Shown: positions 32,756 to 42,508, numbered from the stretch's first letter. The stretch: 64,000 nt of DNA from CALDUY01 sp046350255 (GCA_046350255.1 JAXMAV010000017.1:124001-188000); one strand, 5' to 3'. The notes: generated by a model from the sequence alone, not told the origin. Made by a program: numbers and translations.

Positions 32756-33850
32756 ATGAAGCTATCGAACCGCAAGATGGTTCTCGAGTCGCTCGAGGAC
32801 CGCTTGGCTCCGGCTATTTCGGCCGGCGTCAGCAATGGCCTGTTGAGTGTGCGTGGGTTTAGTTCCACGGGCACCATTTTCCTGGCCACCACGACCAACC
32901 CCGGCGAGATCACGGTAAGTGATGGCGGGACGAGTTTCACCGCCACCGGCGTGCAGTCGATCAATGTGGCGCTCAGTGGCGCACCATTGGCTCAAAATGT
33001 CTTTCTCGATCTGAGCGCAGCTGGCAGCGCCATCAACGGCAACGTGACCATTGACGCCGGGACGGCTCCTGGTAACAGCATTACCCTGCAAGACAACTCA
33101 GATGCCGACTTTGACATCGCCGGGTCGGTGACGCTCTCGCGGGCACTGATCACTTCGGTCGCCAGCGTCGATGTGCTGGGCAACCTGTCGATCAATAACT
33201 CGCAGTACAGCCTGACGAACAACGTCGCGCAGTACTTTCTCAGCGACGCCCAGGTTATCGGCACCCTGACGGTGACGGGCGGCCTGTATGGCGACAACGT
33301 GTCGCTCACCGACGTCGATATTGGCGGCAGCGCGCGGATCAGTCTCGGCGGCAGCACGCAGACCCTGGCGAACGCGCTGACGCTCGACCTCGACTCGACG
33401 GTGGCCGGCAGCTTTGCGTACAGCGGCGGTGCGGGTTCCAACACCATTACGCTGGCCGGCACTCTCCTGGCGGACGCCACCATCAGCGCCGGGAACGGGC
33501 AGAATACCGTCGATTTCACCAGCACCGGGCTGGTGGGCCGCAACCTGAGCATTACCCTGGGAGTCGGCCTGGGGACCGGCAACGTGGTTGGCGGCACCGC
33601 TTTCGCGGGGACGGTCAACGGCAACCTGACCATCTCCACCGGCGGCGGTACGTCGGAGATCAACCTGGGAGTCACGGTGAACGGCTCGCTGGCGTCCATC
33701 ACCATGGCCCGCGGGTTCAACACGCTGAACCTTGTGCCAGGGCTAAGCATCACCTCGGGGCAGATGAAGGTGGTCATGGTCCGCGGCGGCATCAACACCT
33801 TCAACGGCAACGGGGTGCCCATCTCCTGGCCGTTCAGCCTCTACTTCTAA
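32756..33850 (+). CDS. Array member 7 (second subfamily): LE-x-LE-D-R / beta-solenoid-like protein
   Basis: This 364-residue protein begins MKLSNRKMVLESLEDRLAPA and ends ISWPFSLYF. It aligns with member 6 along its length (GVSNGLLSVRGFSSTGTIFL, TGVQSINVALSGAP, GNVTIDAGTAPGNS, FAGTVNGNLTISTGGGTSEI). Repeated G-N-[LV]-[ST]-[IL] rungs support a beta-solenoid. There is no hydrophobic signal peptide after the tag. It is the last gene of the array, ending at a strong hairpin shared with the convergent HEAT-repeat gene. Confidence 0.8.
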   Translation: MKLSNRKMVLESLEDRLAPAISAGVSNGLLSVRGFSSTGTIFLATTTNPGEITVSDGGTSFTATGVQSINVALSGAPLAQNVFLDLSAAGSAINGNVTIDAGTAPGNSITLQDNSDADFDIAGSVTLSRALITSVASVDVLGNLSINNSQYSLTNNVAQYFLSDAQVIGTLTVTGGLYGDNVSLTDVDIGGSARISLGGSTQTLANALTLDLDSTVAGSFAYSGGAGSNTITLAGTLLADATISAGNGQNTVDFTSTGLVGRNLSITLGVGLGTGNVVGGTAFAGTVNGNLTISTGGGTSEINLGVTVNGSLASITMARGFNTLNLVPGLSITSGQMKVVMVRGGINTFNGNGVPISWPFSLYF

Positions 33851-33859
33851 TAGCGCGAT

Positions 33860-33892
33860 GCACCCGGGGAGCCTGGTCGGCTCTCCGGGTGC
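33860..33892. terminator. Bidirectional terminator at the end of the array
   Basis: Long stem GCACCCGGGGAGCC / GGCTCTCCGGGTGC (one mismatch) with loop TGGTC, between two convergent genes. Confidence 0.82.
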
Positions 33893-33908
33893 AAGTGTCT
33901 GCATGAGG

Positions 33909-34379
33909 TCAGCGACCAGGTGGGTTCAGCTCGGCGATGATCTTCTCCAGCCGTTTGCGCTGATCGATCGGCAGTTCGGCCCGAAGCTCGCGTTGCAGCA
34001 GCGGCACCACAGCCGGCCCGGCCTGTCGGAGCGACCAAACCGCGCGATCGCGCGTGCTGGCATCGCGGTCGGCCAGCAGCTGTACCAGGCCTTCCACGCG
34101 TTCGTCCATGGTCAGCGCCTGGACGATGCGTCCCAGACGCCAGCGCACCTCCACCGATTTGGTGCGGCGCATCTCCTCGCGCAGGTAGCCGACGATGGCC
34201 TTTTCCTGCTGGCGCAGCGCCTCGTCGGCGGCCTGGCGCACCTCGAATTCATCGTGATCGAGCTGGCGTACGAGGGTGTTCAGCAGCACCTCATTCACCA
34301 CGCGGGGGGGAGCCGCCGCAACCGCCAGGGATGTCGGCACCACCAGTGCCATCGTCGCAACCAGCAGACGCACCAGCAT
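33909..34379 (-). CDS. Small secreted HEAT-repeat protein
   Basis: This protein has 156 residues from ATG at 34379 (GAGGAG upstream). The signal peptide is LVATMALVVPTSLAVAAAPP. Three helical repeats of about 35 residues follow, with HEAT features: LVRQLDHDEFEVRQAADEAL, TKSVEVRWRLGRIVQAL and LADRDASTRDRAVWSLRQAG. HEAT repeats are protein-binding scaffolds; the partner is unknown. A longer in-frame extension upstream overlaps the divergent YedK gene and lacks a ribosome site. Confidence 0.75.
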   Translation of the reverse strand: MLVRLLVATMALVVPTSLAVAAAPPRVVNEVLLNTLVRQLDHDEFEVRQAADEALRQQEKAIVGYLREEMRRTKSVEVRWRLGRIVQALTMDERVEGLVQLLADRDASTRDRAVWSLRQAGPAVVPLLQRELRAELPIDQRKRLEKIIAELNPPGR

Positions 34380-34563
34380 GGAGAAGTCTCCTCTTCCCGA
34401 AAACACGAAGGGTGGGCCGGTTCCGTCCGACCCGGTGGGGGAAAGATGCAAAGAGAGGGGTAGCTGGGGGTCGATCTGAGAGGAGTGAACTCGCAGGAGC
34501 CACCGTCGCGCCTGAGTAGACCACACCCCGCCGCTGGGGAACAAGACCACCTCGGAACATGCC

Positions 34564-35226
34564 ATGTGCGGACGGTTCACGCTGTATCACACCCCGAAGG
34601 ACGTGGCCGAGCAGTTCGACCTGCCGACGGTGGTTGCCTTCGAGCCTCGCTATAACATCGCCCCGACGCAACAGGTCCTGGCGGTGCGAGCCACCGAGTC
34701 GGGCCGCGAGGCGGTATGGCTACGCTGGGGGTTGATCCCCTCATGGGCCGGAGATGCATCCATCGGCGCGCGTCTGCTCAACGCACGGGTGGAAACCATC
34801 CTCGAGAAACCGTCGTTCCGGGTGGCGTTCCAGCGTCGGCGCTGCCTGATTCCGGCAGATGGGTTCTACGAATGGCAGGCGGTGGCGGGGAAGAAGCAGC
34901 CGCTGCATTTCAGCCTGCACGATGGCCGACTGTTCGCGTTCGCCGGGCTGTGGGAGCAGTGGACATCGCCGGAGGGCGTAATGCTGCAGACCTGCACAGT
35001 CCTGACGACAGCCGCCAACGCGCTGATCCAGGGTGTACACGACCGGATGCCTGTGCTGGTGGACAAAGCGCGGTACGGCGACTGGCTCTCGCCCAAAAGC
35101 GATCCGAAACAGCTACCCGCATGGCTAACCGCCTGGCCAGCGGAAGAGATGCGCATGACACCGGCCAACCCGCGGGTGAACAACGCCCGGAACGAGGGTC
35201 GGGACTGTCTGGCGCGGGCAGACTAG
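34564..35226 (+). CDS. yedK: SOS response-associated peptidase, YedK/HMCES family
   Basis: This 220-residue protein has all the family's active-site parts: Met1-Cys2 in MCGRF (Cys2 becomes N-terminal and forms a thiazolidine crosslink with abasic DNA), Asn31 in YNIAPTQ, Glu103 in GFYEWQ and His159 in HDRMPV. It shields abasic sites in single-stranded DNA in the cytoplasm. Length is typical for the family. It is divergent from the HEAT-repeat gene and stands alone. Confidence 0.94.
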   Translation: MCGRFTLYHTPKDVAEQFDLPTVVAFEPRYNIAPTQQVLAVRATESGREAVWLRWGLIPSWAGDASIGARLLNARVETILEKPSFRVAFQRRRCLIPADGFYEWQAVAGKKQPLHFSLHDGRLFAFAGLWEQWTSPEGVMLQTCTVLTTAANALIQGVHDRMPVLVDKARYGDWLSPKSDPKQLPAWLTAWPAEEMRMTPANPRVNNARNEGRDCLARAD

Positions 35227-35328
35227 GCAAGAGCTAGCAACCGGGCAGGTTGGGCGCTGGAATTCGGCGCGACCCTTTCTTATGATCGAGGAGAAGTCTG
35301 GATATCTCTCCTCGATGGAAGCGCTGCC

Positions 35329-36783
35329 ATGGGCCAACCTGCATCTACCCGCCCGCTCACCCGGCGTGGATTTCTGCTGGGGGTGGCCACGGGCCTGGGA
35401 ATCGGGGTGCCGCTCTCGTGGCTGGCCGCGCGGCGGTTCCCGCTGTTGTGGCCGGCGGGTAGCTCGCTGGAGCCCGAGGTGTCCACCTCGCGGTCGGGCC
35501 GGATGCCCAGTGAGATGATGCCTGGACGCTACCCGGGGCGCGTCGTCGAGGTACGTCATCCCGAGGCGGTGACGCCGGACAATCAGATAGTCGGCCCGGT
35601 GGTGAACCGCATGGTGGATGCGGGCATGGCCGAGCTGACCGGCTACGGTCCCGGCGATCCCTATGCGTGGAAGACGTTGTTCAGCAAGGACGACGTGGTC
35701 GGCATCAAGGTGAACCCGGTGGGACGCAAGCCACTGGCGGGCGAAGGGCGGGTCCACAACGCGGTCGGGTCGATCTCCAGCTTCGAGCTATTGCACAAGG
35801 TGGTGAGCAGCCTGCGTCAGGCAGGATTGCCGGCGTCGAACATCATCGTGTTCGAGCGTTACGCCAACGAGTTTTGCGAGGCAGGCTACAAGGACTTCGT
35901 CGAACGCGAGCTGCCCGGGGTGCGCTGGTTGTGCGCTGCGGCGAGCTACTCGGGGCAGCAGCTGGACATCCGCGGGCTCGACCCGGACTGCGTCCAGATG
36001 GCGCCGGAGGTCCTGCGGAACGTCGCGGGGTACGATCCGGACGTCTTTACAAGCATGGGCTACTGCCTGCCCGAGCACTCGCGGCATGACGATCGGCGAT
36101 TTCGTTCACACCTGACGACCATCGTGTCGCGGCTGATCAGCAAGATGATCACGCTACCGGTGCTGAAGGATCATCGCTCGGCAGGGGTGACGCTGTCGCT
36201 GAAGAACATGTCGCACGGGATGAACAACAATGTGGCGCGGAGCCACCTCGCGGGGATCGCTCACGGGTTCGGCTCGGCCGAGCGGGTGATGGGCCCGAAC
36301 CAGTGCAATACCTTCATCCCGCAGTGCGTGTCCCAGCAACGGTTGCGAGAGAAGGCGACGCTTCACATCATGGATGGGTTGATCGGCGTGTACGAGGGAG
36401 GTCCCGGGTCGTGGAACCGGACCTGGGGCACCTGGCGGCGAAAGTCGATCTTCTTCGCGACCGATCCCGTGGCGATGGATCACGTCGGCTGGGATATCAT
36501 CGATGCCAAGCGAGCCGAGGTGGGGTGGGCCCCGGTGGAGCGCATGGGCTGGCTGTTTCAGACCCCCGGGACGCCGTATGCCTCGGCGATGGCGAGTTTC
36601 GCGGCTAGCAATCCGCTGGCGGCGGCCACACTGGAGGCGGCCACCAGCAACATCATGTCGGGCCGGGGGAGCGAGGCGTTCAACATGCGCCAGCCAGATC
36701 ACGTCGTGCTAGCGGGACAGCTGGGGCTTGGCATCTTCGACAACCAGCGCATCACCTACCTGGTGCGCCAGCTGGCCGGCTGA
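35329..36783 (+). CDS. Tat-exported DUF362 protein
   Basis: This 484-residue protein has a twin-arginine signal LTRRGFLLG at residues 10-18, followed by a hydrophobic segment (GVATGLGIGVPLSWLAA). The body matches DUF362: KDDVVGIKVNPVGRK, LPVLKDHRSAGVTLSLKNMS and, near the C-terminus, a FFATDPVAMDHVGWDII block. DUF362 proteins are often linked to iron-sulfur clusters, but no ferredoxin-type Cys cluster is visible here; the few cysteines are scattered. Function unknown. A TATGAT at 35281 could be its -10 element. Confidence 0.82.
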   Translation: MGQPASTRPLTRRGFLLGVATGLGIGVPLSWLAARRFPLLWPAGSSLEPEVSTSRSGRMPSEMMPGRYPGRVVEVRHPEAVTPDNQIVGPVVNRMVDAGMAELTGYGPGDPYAWKTLFSKDDVVGIKVNPVGRKPLAGEGRVHNAVGSISSFELLHKVVSSLRQAGLPASNIIVFERYANEFCEAGYKDFVERELPGVRWLCAAASYSGQQLDIRGLDPDCVQMAPEVLRNVAGYDPDVFTSMGYCLPEHSRHDDRRFRSHLTTIVSRLISKMITLPVLKDHRSAGVTLSLKNMSHGMNNNVARSHLAGIAHGFGSAERVMGPNQCNTFIPQCVSQQRLREKATLHIMDGLIGVYEGGPGSWNRTWGTWRRKSIFFATDPVAMDHVGWDIIDAKRAEVGWAPVERMGWLFQTPGTPYASAMASFAASNPLAAATLEAATSNIMSGRGSEAFNMRQPDHVVLAGQLGLGIFDNQRITYLVRQLAG

Positions 36784-36795
36784 GGTGAAAAAGCA

Positions 36796-36835
36796 CCCGG
36801 GCCCGCGCTTCTCTTGCGAGAGGCACGGGCCCGGG
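36796..36835. terminator. Bidirectional terminator
   Basis: 10-bp stem CCCGGGCCCG / CGGGCCCGGG with a 20-nt loop that can itself fold, between the convergent DUF362 and secretin genes. Confidence 0.75.
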
Positions 36836-36885
36836 AGGTAGCGAGGGGAGAGTCTGGCCGACTCCGCCCCTCTATCACGTCCGTA

Positions 36886-39800
36886 TCACAGGCCGACGTT
36901 CGCCGTCGCGGAGATGAAGCCGGTCTGGCGTTCCTCTTCCTCGGCCTGGATGATGATGCGCGGGGTGACCATGATCAGCATGCTGTCGGTCTCCCGGCCA
37001 TAGCCCACGTTCTTGAAGAGGCGGTTGATGTAAGGCACCTTGCTGAAGATCGGCGGACCGAACTCGCTACGCGCCTCCGACAGCCGCTTCAAGCCACCCA
37101 TCAGCACCGTTCCGCCGTCCGGCACCGCGACCGTGGTCTGGACCGAGACGTTGGTGACGGCAGGCTGCTGGATGTACTGAGTGAAGACCACCGGCTGACC
37201 GGCCTGATTGCCTTCGATCGACGTGAAGATGGGCACGACGACCGGGAAGGCCTGGATGGGCCCGGGCAGCAGGTTGTTCATCGTCGGCGCCAGCGACAGA
37301 CGGACGAATCGCCGGTCGGCCGAGATGACCGCCTGGATGGTCAACTGCACACCGGAGGGCACCGGTGAGATGATCGGCGCCATGCCGTACTGTCCACCCG
37401 CCAGCTGGAGGACCTGGACACCCTGCACGAACGACTGGGTGTCGAAGACGTTGAGCGTGGCGGTCTGACCGTTGAAGAGGGTCAGCTTGGGAGCCTGCAT
37501 AACGTTGGCACGCTGGTCGCCCTGGGCGGCCTCCAGGAAGAGGAAGACCTGGATGTCGCTGAGGAAGGCCAGGCCCATCGACAGGCCGCCCGTGGTGTAG
37601 CCCCCGAAGTTCGGGATCGTCTGGAAGAAGGTGTTGTTCGTGATGGGGATGTCCAGCGTCGGCGTCAGGGTGCCGGCCGGAGTCATACCCGCCAGGAACC
37701 GTCCCGGGCGGAAGGCGTTGATGAACTGCGAGTTATCCATCACGAAGGCATTCTGGTTCAGAGCCGGCTCGAATCGCTGGTTATGCGTCAGAATGTTCAT
37801 GTTGAAGTTCACGCCCACTCGCTCGAAGAAGTCTTCCGAGACACTGATGAAGCGCACCTCGACGGCCACTTCCTGATCCTGGAGCCGCCTCAACGCATTG
37901 AGAAGGTCCTGGATTTGCTCCTGAATGTCGGGGGTCTGGTTGATGACCAGCGACATGGTGAGCGGGAAGTAATCGACGGTGCCGGGGCCGCCCATCTCAC
38001 TCCACGAACGCGGCTGAATGGTGCTGGTGATCAGCTTCATCAGCTGCTCTTCGGTGGTGTTGTTGGCGCTCCGCTTGGTAGCCTGGACATTGCCCGCCGA
38101 GTTGGCCGTGCTGGCCGACGAGGTGGGCGGAACGTTGCCGTTGAGCATCGAGGTGGCCGGCCCCATGGCCTGTCCCACCGGTGCGCCGCCCAGCATGGCC
38201 TGGGGACCAGCCACCGGGGTGGGAATCGGGCTCTGGGTGTAGTTGGCACTGTTGAACCCGCCACCGGTCATGCCCGGGTTGCGGACATCGCCGAAGTTCT
38301 CGATCGGGATCACCAGGTCGGCCACGGCGTAGCTGACGGTCGCCAGCTTGCCCTTGGCGTTCTCCTCGGTGGTGATCATCAACACCTCATCCTTGATCAC
38401 GTGCGTCAGGCGGACCTGGTGCAGGATCAGGTTCAGGGCCGACTTGAGCGAGACGCGGTCGAGCTTGATCGAGATCGGGCTCTCGACGCTGACGCCGGCT
38501 TCCTGCATGGCGGGCATGTCCGGCACGATGTTGATGCCGTGCACGTCACGCAGTTCCTCCAGCACCTGCTTCAGCGGCGTGCTGTCGAAGCTGATGCTGA
38601 TCGGCGTGGACAGCTGGCTCTGGATGGCCTTCTCCTTCTCGGAGGTGCGGCCAATCTTGAGCGGCTCGATCGGCTTGCGCTTGTTGGCTTCCTTCCAGCG
38701 CTCCTGGTCGTAGGAAACCCCCTTCTCGACGGCATCGGCACCCGGCTCGTTCTCCGCGTCGTTCAGGGCGGTCAGGTTCATGCGCTCCCGACCGTCCTTG
38801 ATCTTGCGATAGGCAGTCACATCGCGCTGCCGACGAGCCATGTACACCGCAGCGCTGGCCACGCCGTTATCCGGGTCGAGCTCCAGGGCTCGCATCGCCA
38901 GGCTCTCGGCCTCGAGATACTTGCCCTCCTTGAAGAGCGTGTTGAAGTCCTTCATGAGCTTCTCGACGTTCTTCTGCTTCATCTCCTCGGCCTTGAAGCG
39001 AGCCGCCACCTTGTCATGGGAGGCCTGCTTGCTGGCGACCGCACCGGAGGCCAGGTCCTTCTGCGCCTTCAGCAGGCGGAAGTGACTCAGCCGCGATTCC
39101 ACCGGTCGCTTCAGGAGCGACATCTGCCCTGGCTCGAGCTTCTCCTCGGTCAGGCGCACCATGTAGTCCTGCAGCATTTCCATGGCCTGCTCGGTCTGGC
39201 CGGCGCGGAACTTGTCGGCCGCCTCGCGCTGCACTTCCAGGCCATCCTGGCGCAGCTTCTCGAACAGGACCTTCTGCATCTGCTTGTGACGGTCCATCAG
39301 ACCACCGTCACCGCTGTCGCTGACCAAAGCACGACCCGGGCCTTCACTCACCGGAGTGAGCGACTTGCCAGGCAGGCCGTCCCTGGGCACGGGCGGGAGA
39401 TCCTGACCACCAACGGGCATCAGGCCAGTCGAACCCGAGGTAGTGTTCCCCGCGGTCTGCACCACGCCCTGGGATCCGGTGGTGCCGGCAGCCGGAATGA
39501 CTCCCTTGTTCGGCGTCTGGGTAGCAGTGGCCACCCGCGTGCCTCCCGGGCTCATCTCCGGAGTCTGGCTCATCTCGCGCAGTCGACCCTGGCGCTCGGC
39601 GTCGAGCAACCGGGTATCCAGAGCGGCGATCATGGCACTGGCGCGGCTGTACTCGCGGCGGCGGTAGGCAGCCAGGGCGGCGTCGAAGGCGCGGTTGGCA
39701 CCCAGGCGCTTCTGGTTGAACTCCTCCGCATCGATTGTCCGCAGCATGGCCATGGCCTCGTCGCGCACCTCGGGGTTGCCCGTGAGCGCGGTCTCGGCCA

Positions 39801-42048
39801 GGCGGCGAGCATTGGCGGTTTCACCCTTGCTCAGCTCGACGCGAGCGTTCTCGAGCATCTGCTGACCCGGCGAGGGCTGCCCCACCGGAGCAGACGGCAC
39901 AGGAGGCGGCAGCGTCGGAGTCGGAGTCGCCTGGGCGACGGCCGGAGTCGTCGGCTTGGCAGCGGTCATCGTCGTCAGGTGCGACTCGATCGGCCGAGCG
40001 TCCTGACCAAAGGTGGACGCCAGGGTACGAGCCTCCTGCAGACGAGCGAACGCTTCCTGGTGCTTCCCTTCCGCCGCGCTGTTCTGCGATTGCCGCAACA
40101 GCCCATCGATGCGGTGGCGGACGTCCATGGCGATCTGCTGGTAGACGAACTCGGGGCTGGTCTCATCCTGGCCGAAGCGGACGCCCAGCTTCTGGGCCTC
40201 GAGCGCCTTCTGGCTCGCCTCGGTGAACTTCCCTTCGCGATGCAGGCGCTGCGCCTCGGCGACGAGCTGCTGGGCTCGCAGACGATCCGGCGAAGGCATG
40301 CCCTGCGGCGGGATGTTCGCGGCCACCTGGGTTGCCGGCGGCATAGTCGTGCCCGGCACCGGAGGCAGCGTTGCAGTCGGTGTCGTCGTGGCACCCGGGA
40401 TCGGGGCCGGCGTGGTCGGCTTGGCCGTGGCAACCTGGGTGGGAGCCTGCTTCTCGCCTGAGGAGCCGAACACGCCCATCAGCGTGCCGTTCCGGGTCGT
40501 CGGAGCCGACTTGCCCTCGTCCCGCTTCGCCACCGTGGCGGGCGGCAGAGCCGTCCGACGGGACCGCGCCTGGGCCGACTGAATGTCCGCGAGCAACTTG
40601 CTCGGACGGTCGCCCAGGTCCCAGATGCTGTAGTTGCCGTGCAGCTTCTGAGCCCGGTAGGCCATCCGGCTGGCGTTCTCGTAGTCGCCCTTCTCGTAAA
40701 GCTTGCGACCCTCGGAGAGCAGGCGGATCGATTCGCCACGGTCACGTAAGCCCCGTGCCTTGTCGATGTCCAGCGCCAGCCGATCCGGCGAATCCTCGAA
40801 CAGGCCGTACGACAGGTGCGGCTGCGCCTTGATGCGCTGGGCGGTCTGGGCGGCGTCCTCCAGCTTGCCCTCGGCGAGCTGCTTGCGACCCAGGGCTAGC
40901 AGGCCACGGGCCTCGTCCTTGGTCTTCGGAATGCTGACGGCGGACTTCGTCGGCGTCGGAGCGGCGGTCGAAGCCGTGGTCCGGGCTGGCGGAGTGGTCG
41001 GCTTCATCTCCGGAGCAGGAGTGGCCGACGGAGTGGTCGCGGAGACAGCCGCCGTCGGCACGATCCCCTTGGGCTGGGCCTGAGCCGTGGCGTTAGGTGT
41101 GCTAGGAAGCGTCTGCGTCGTGGTCGCCCCCGTGCGCGTGGATTCCTTCAGTGTAGTCGGGGGAGTCGGCCGGGTCGAAGGAGCCGCCTGCGCGGGCTTC
41201 GTGTTGGTCGCCACCCTGGCTCCACCATTGCGACGCACGTCGGCCTCGATGCGGTCGGGATTGTCTTCCCACCAGCCGAACTTGGCCTTCATGCCGCGGG
41301 CCACGCCAGCGAGCATCTGGGCCCGCTCGTAGTCCTTCTTGGTCAGAGCTTCACGAGCCTGCTTGATCACCTGGCGAGCCTCCTCGGTTTGATCCGAGGC
41401 AGTCTTGCCCGCCGGAGTGGCCGGCGTAGTCATGGCCTGGGCGGTCGGCGCAGCCGGTGTGGGCGGCGTCTTGCCGTTGGCCTGGTAGCTGGTCTGCACA
41501 ACGGGAGGCGTCCGGGTGTCGCCAGGCTTGCTGGCCACCGCCGGGCTCGCCTGCTGGGCGCGCTGCACGTCCTCGAGGACCTTGCGCGGCGAATCGCCCC
41601 AGGGCGTGAAGGAGAGGACCGAGCTTTGCCGGTCGGCCAGGCGAGCGTACTTTTCGGCGCGGAGATAATCCTTCTGCGCCAGCGAGAACCGGGCCGCCTT
41701 GAGGAGCGACTTCGGATCGTTGCGTGCCTCGCGGACCGCGTGGAGGATATCGCTGGGCGAATCCTCCTTCGCGCCCCAGGACAGGTTCATGCGGGCCGCC
41801 TCACCCGCCAGTCGTTCGGCTCCATCGAGATTACCCTGGTCGAGCTGGCCACGAGCTTCGGCAAGTTTGCGAGCAGCTAGCCCGCGCGACTCACCTTGCT
41901 TGTCCATCCCGGTGGCCTGACCTGGATAGGTCGAGGTGAAACCGGGTCGTTGAGCGAATGCCTCGCTCACCGCCAGCTGCGTCAGGGCTCCTGCCAGGAG
42001 CGCCGCAACGCGCCAGACCCCTGATCTTCCTTTTGCCCTGGACACCAT
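36886..42048 (-). CDS. Giant secretin with N-terminal repeat region
   Basis: This protein has 1720 residues from ATG at 42048 just after AAAGGAGG; GTG at 42045 has better spacing, and an in-frame start at 42177 lacks a site. A signal peptide (VAALLAGALTQLAVSEAFAQ) is followed by six copies of a 45-55 residue helical unit (about 61-109, 114-164, 225-273, 383-433, 441-494, 593-647). Each unit ends in a W/F-x-[DE]-[DSN]-x-P-type motif. Pro/Thr/Ala-rich linkers separate several units. Further TPR-like helices precede a secretin N0/STN domain near 1149-1220 (FDSTPLKQVLEELRDVHGIN). The secretin channel domain runs from about 1390 to 1700 (VPDGGTVLMGGLKRLSEA, PYINRLFKNVGYGRET, VTPRIII). Secretins form outer-membrane pores; which system this serves is not shown, as no GspE/F genes are adjacent. 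Confidence 0.88.
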   Translation of the reverse strand: MVSRAKGRSGVWRVAALLAGALTQLAVSEAFAQRPGFTSTYPGQATGMDKQGESRGLAARKLAEARGQLDQGNLDGAERLAGEAARMNLSWGAKEDSPSDILHAVREARNDPKSLLKAARFSLAQKDYLRAEKYARLADRQSSVLSFTPWGDSPRKVLEDVQRAQQASPAVASKPGDTRTPPVVQTSYQANGKTPPTPAAPTAQAMTTPATPAGKTASDQTEEARQVIKQAREALTKKDYERAQMLAGVARGMKAKFGWWEDNPDRIEADVRRNGGARVATNTKPAQAAPSTRPTPPTTLKESTRTGATTTQTLPSTPNATAQAQPKGIVPTAAVSATTPSATPAPEMKPTTPPARTTASTAAPTPTKSAVSIPKTKDEARGLLALGRKQLAEGKLEDAAQTAQRIKAQPHLSYGLFEDSPDRLALDIDKARGLRDRGESIRLLSEGRKLYEKGDYENASRMAYRAQKLHGNYSIWDLGDRPSKLLADIQSAQARSRRTALPPATVAKRDEGKSAPTTRNGTLMGVFGSSGEKQAPTQVATAKPTTPAPIPGATTTPTATLPPVPGTTMPPATQVAANIPPQGMPSPDRLRAQQLVAEAQRLHREGKFTEASQKALEAQKLGVRFGQDETSPEFVYQQIAMDVRHRIDGLLRQSQNSAAEGKHQEAFARLQEARTLASTFGQDARPIESHLTTMTAAKPTTPAVAQATPTPTLPPPVPSAPVGQPSPGQQMLENARVELSKGETANARRLAETALTGNPEVRDEAMAMLRTIDAEEFNQKRLGANRAFDAALAAYRRREYSRASAMIAALDTRLLDAERQGRLREMSQTPEMSPGGTRVATATQTPNKGVIPAAGTTGSQGVVQTAGNTTSGSTGLMPVGGQDLPPVPRDGLPGKSLTPVSEGPGRALVSDSGDGGLMDRHKQMQKVLFEKLRQDGLEVQREAADKFRAGQTEQAMEMLQDYMVRLTEEKLEPGQMSLLKRPVESRLSHFRLLKAQKDLASGAVASKQASHDKVAARFKAEEMKQKNVEKLMKDFNTLFKEGKYLEAESLAMRALELDPDNGVASAAVYMARRQRDVTAYRKIKDGRERMNLTALNDAENEPGADAVEKGVSYDQERWKEANKRKPIEPLKIGRTSEKEKAIQSQLSTPISISFDSTPLKQVLEELRDVHGINIVPDMPAMQEAGVSVESPISIKLDRVSLKSALNLILHQVRLTHVIKDEVLMITTEENAKGKLATVSYAVADLVIPIENFGDVRNPGMTGGGFNSANYTQSPIPTPVAGPQAMLGGAPVGQAMGPATSMLNGNVPPTSSASTANSAGNVQATKRSANNTTEEQLMKLITSTIQPRSWSEMGGPGTVDYFPLTMSLVINQTPDIQEQIQDLLNALRRLQDQEVAVEVRFISVSEDFFERVGVNFNMNILTHNQRFEPALNQNAFVMDNSQFINAFRPGRFLAGMTPAGTLTPTLDIPITNNTFFQTIPNFGGYTTGGLSMGLAFLSDIQVFLFLEAAQGDQRANVMQAPKLTLFNGQTATLNVFDTQSFVQGVQVLQLAGGQYGMAPIISPVPSGVQLTIQAVISADRRFVRLSLAPTMNNLLPGPIQAFPVVVPIFTSIEGNQAGQPVVFTQYIQQPAVTNVSVQTTVAVPDGGTVLMGGLKRLSEARSEFGPPIFSKVPYINRLFKNVGYGRETDSMLIMVTPRIIIQAEEEERQTGFISATANVGL
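40110..41868 (-). repeat. Six-copy protein repeat inside the giant secretin
   Basis: The units share the pattern A-R-x-x-L-x-x-[GK]-[DN]-Y-x-x-A-x-x-x-A, then 15-20 residues, then motifs such as WGDSPRKVLEDV, WWEDNPDRIEADV, LFEDSPDRLALDI and WDLGDRPSKLLADI. Confidence 0.75.
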
Positions 42049-42508
42049 CGCCTCCTTTGCTCGCACCTTCGTATCGGGCCTGATTGCCGACTCGGGACAA
42101 TTCCCCCCTGTCCCAGGTCGCGGACCTGTGTAGTCCGACCCGACCGATTCGCTGAGCGGTTCTCCAGACATGATCACGCAGCCGACCTCCCCGGAACCAG
42201 CCGACCGGCTGTCCCGTCAAGACTCCCCCCTGGCCGACCTGTCCTTGTCCTCCAGCGTCGGACGCTGAAGCGGGGCTGGCCGCGACATGACGCTACATTG
42301 GCCCAAGGGTGAAACGGGGCGGGACCATAGTCGCGAGTGGGAACAAGGTCAACCCCAAGTTTGCGAGCGGAGGCGGGCCGCGCTTCCTCGCCGCCGTCGA
42401 GACGGTTCTGTAACGTGTTAGCAGGAGCGGACACCCGTTAGGCCGGCCAGGCTGGGTCGTCCTGTTGTTCTCGGAGAGTTCCGCGATTTTCCCCCGACGA
42501 GGCAACCC
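42049..42508. other. Divergent intergenic region
   Basis: About 460 bases lie between the giant secretin and the five-repeat protein. No gene, strong promoter or RNA structure was recognised. Open frames that cross it have no ribosome sites. Confidence 0.4.

Noticed and set aside
35329..36783. Ferredoxin domain in the DUF362 protein
   Set aside because: No C-x2-C-x2-C-x3-C cluster is visible.
37783..40461. Open frame of 892 codons antisense to the giant secretin
   Set aside because: It mirrors the real gene in high-G+C DNA, has no ribosome site, and its translation shows no domain, whereas the opposite strand encodes a clear secretin.
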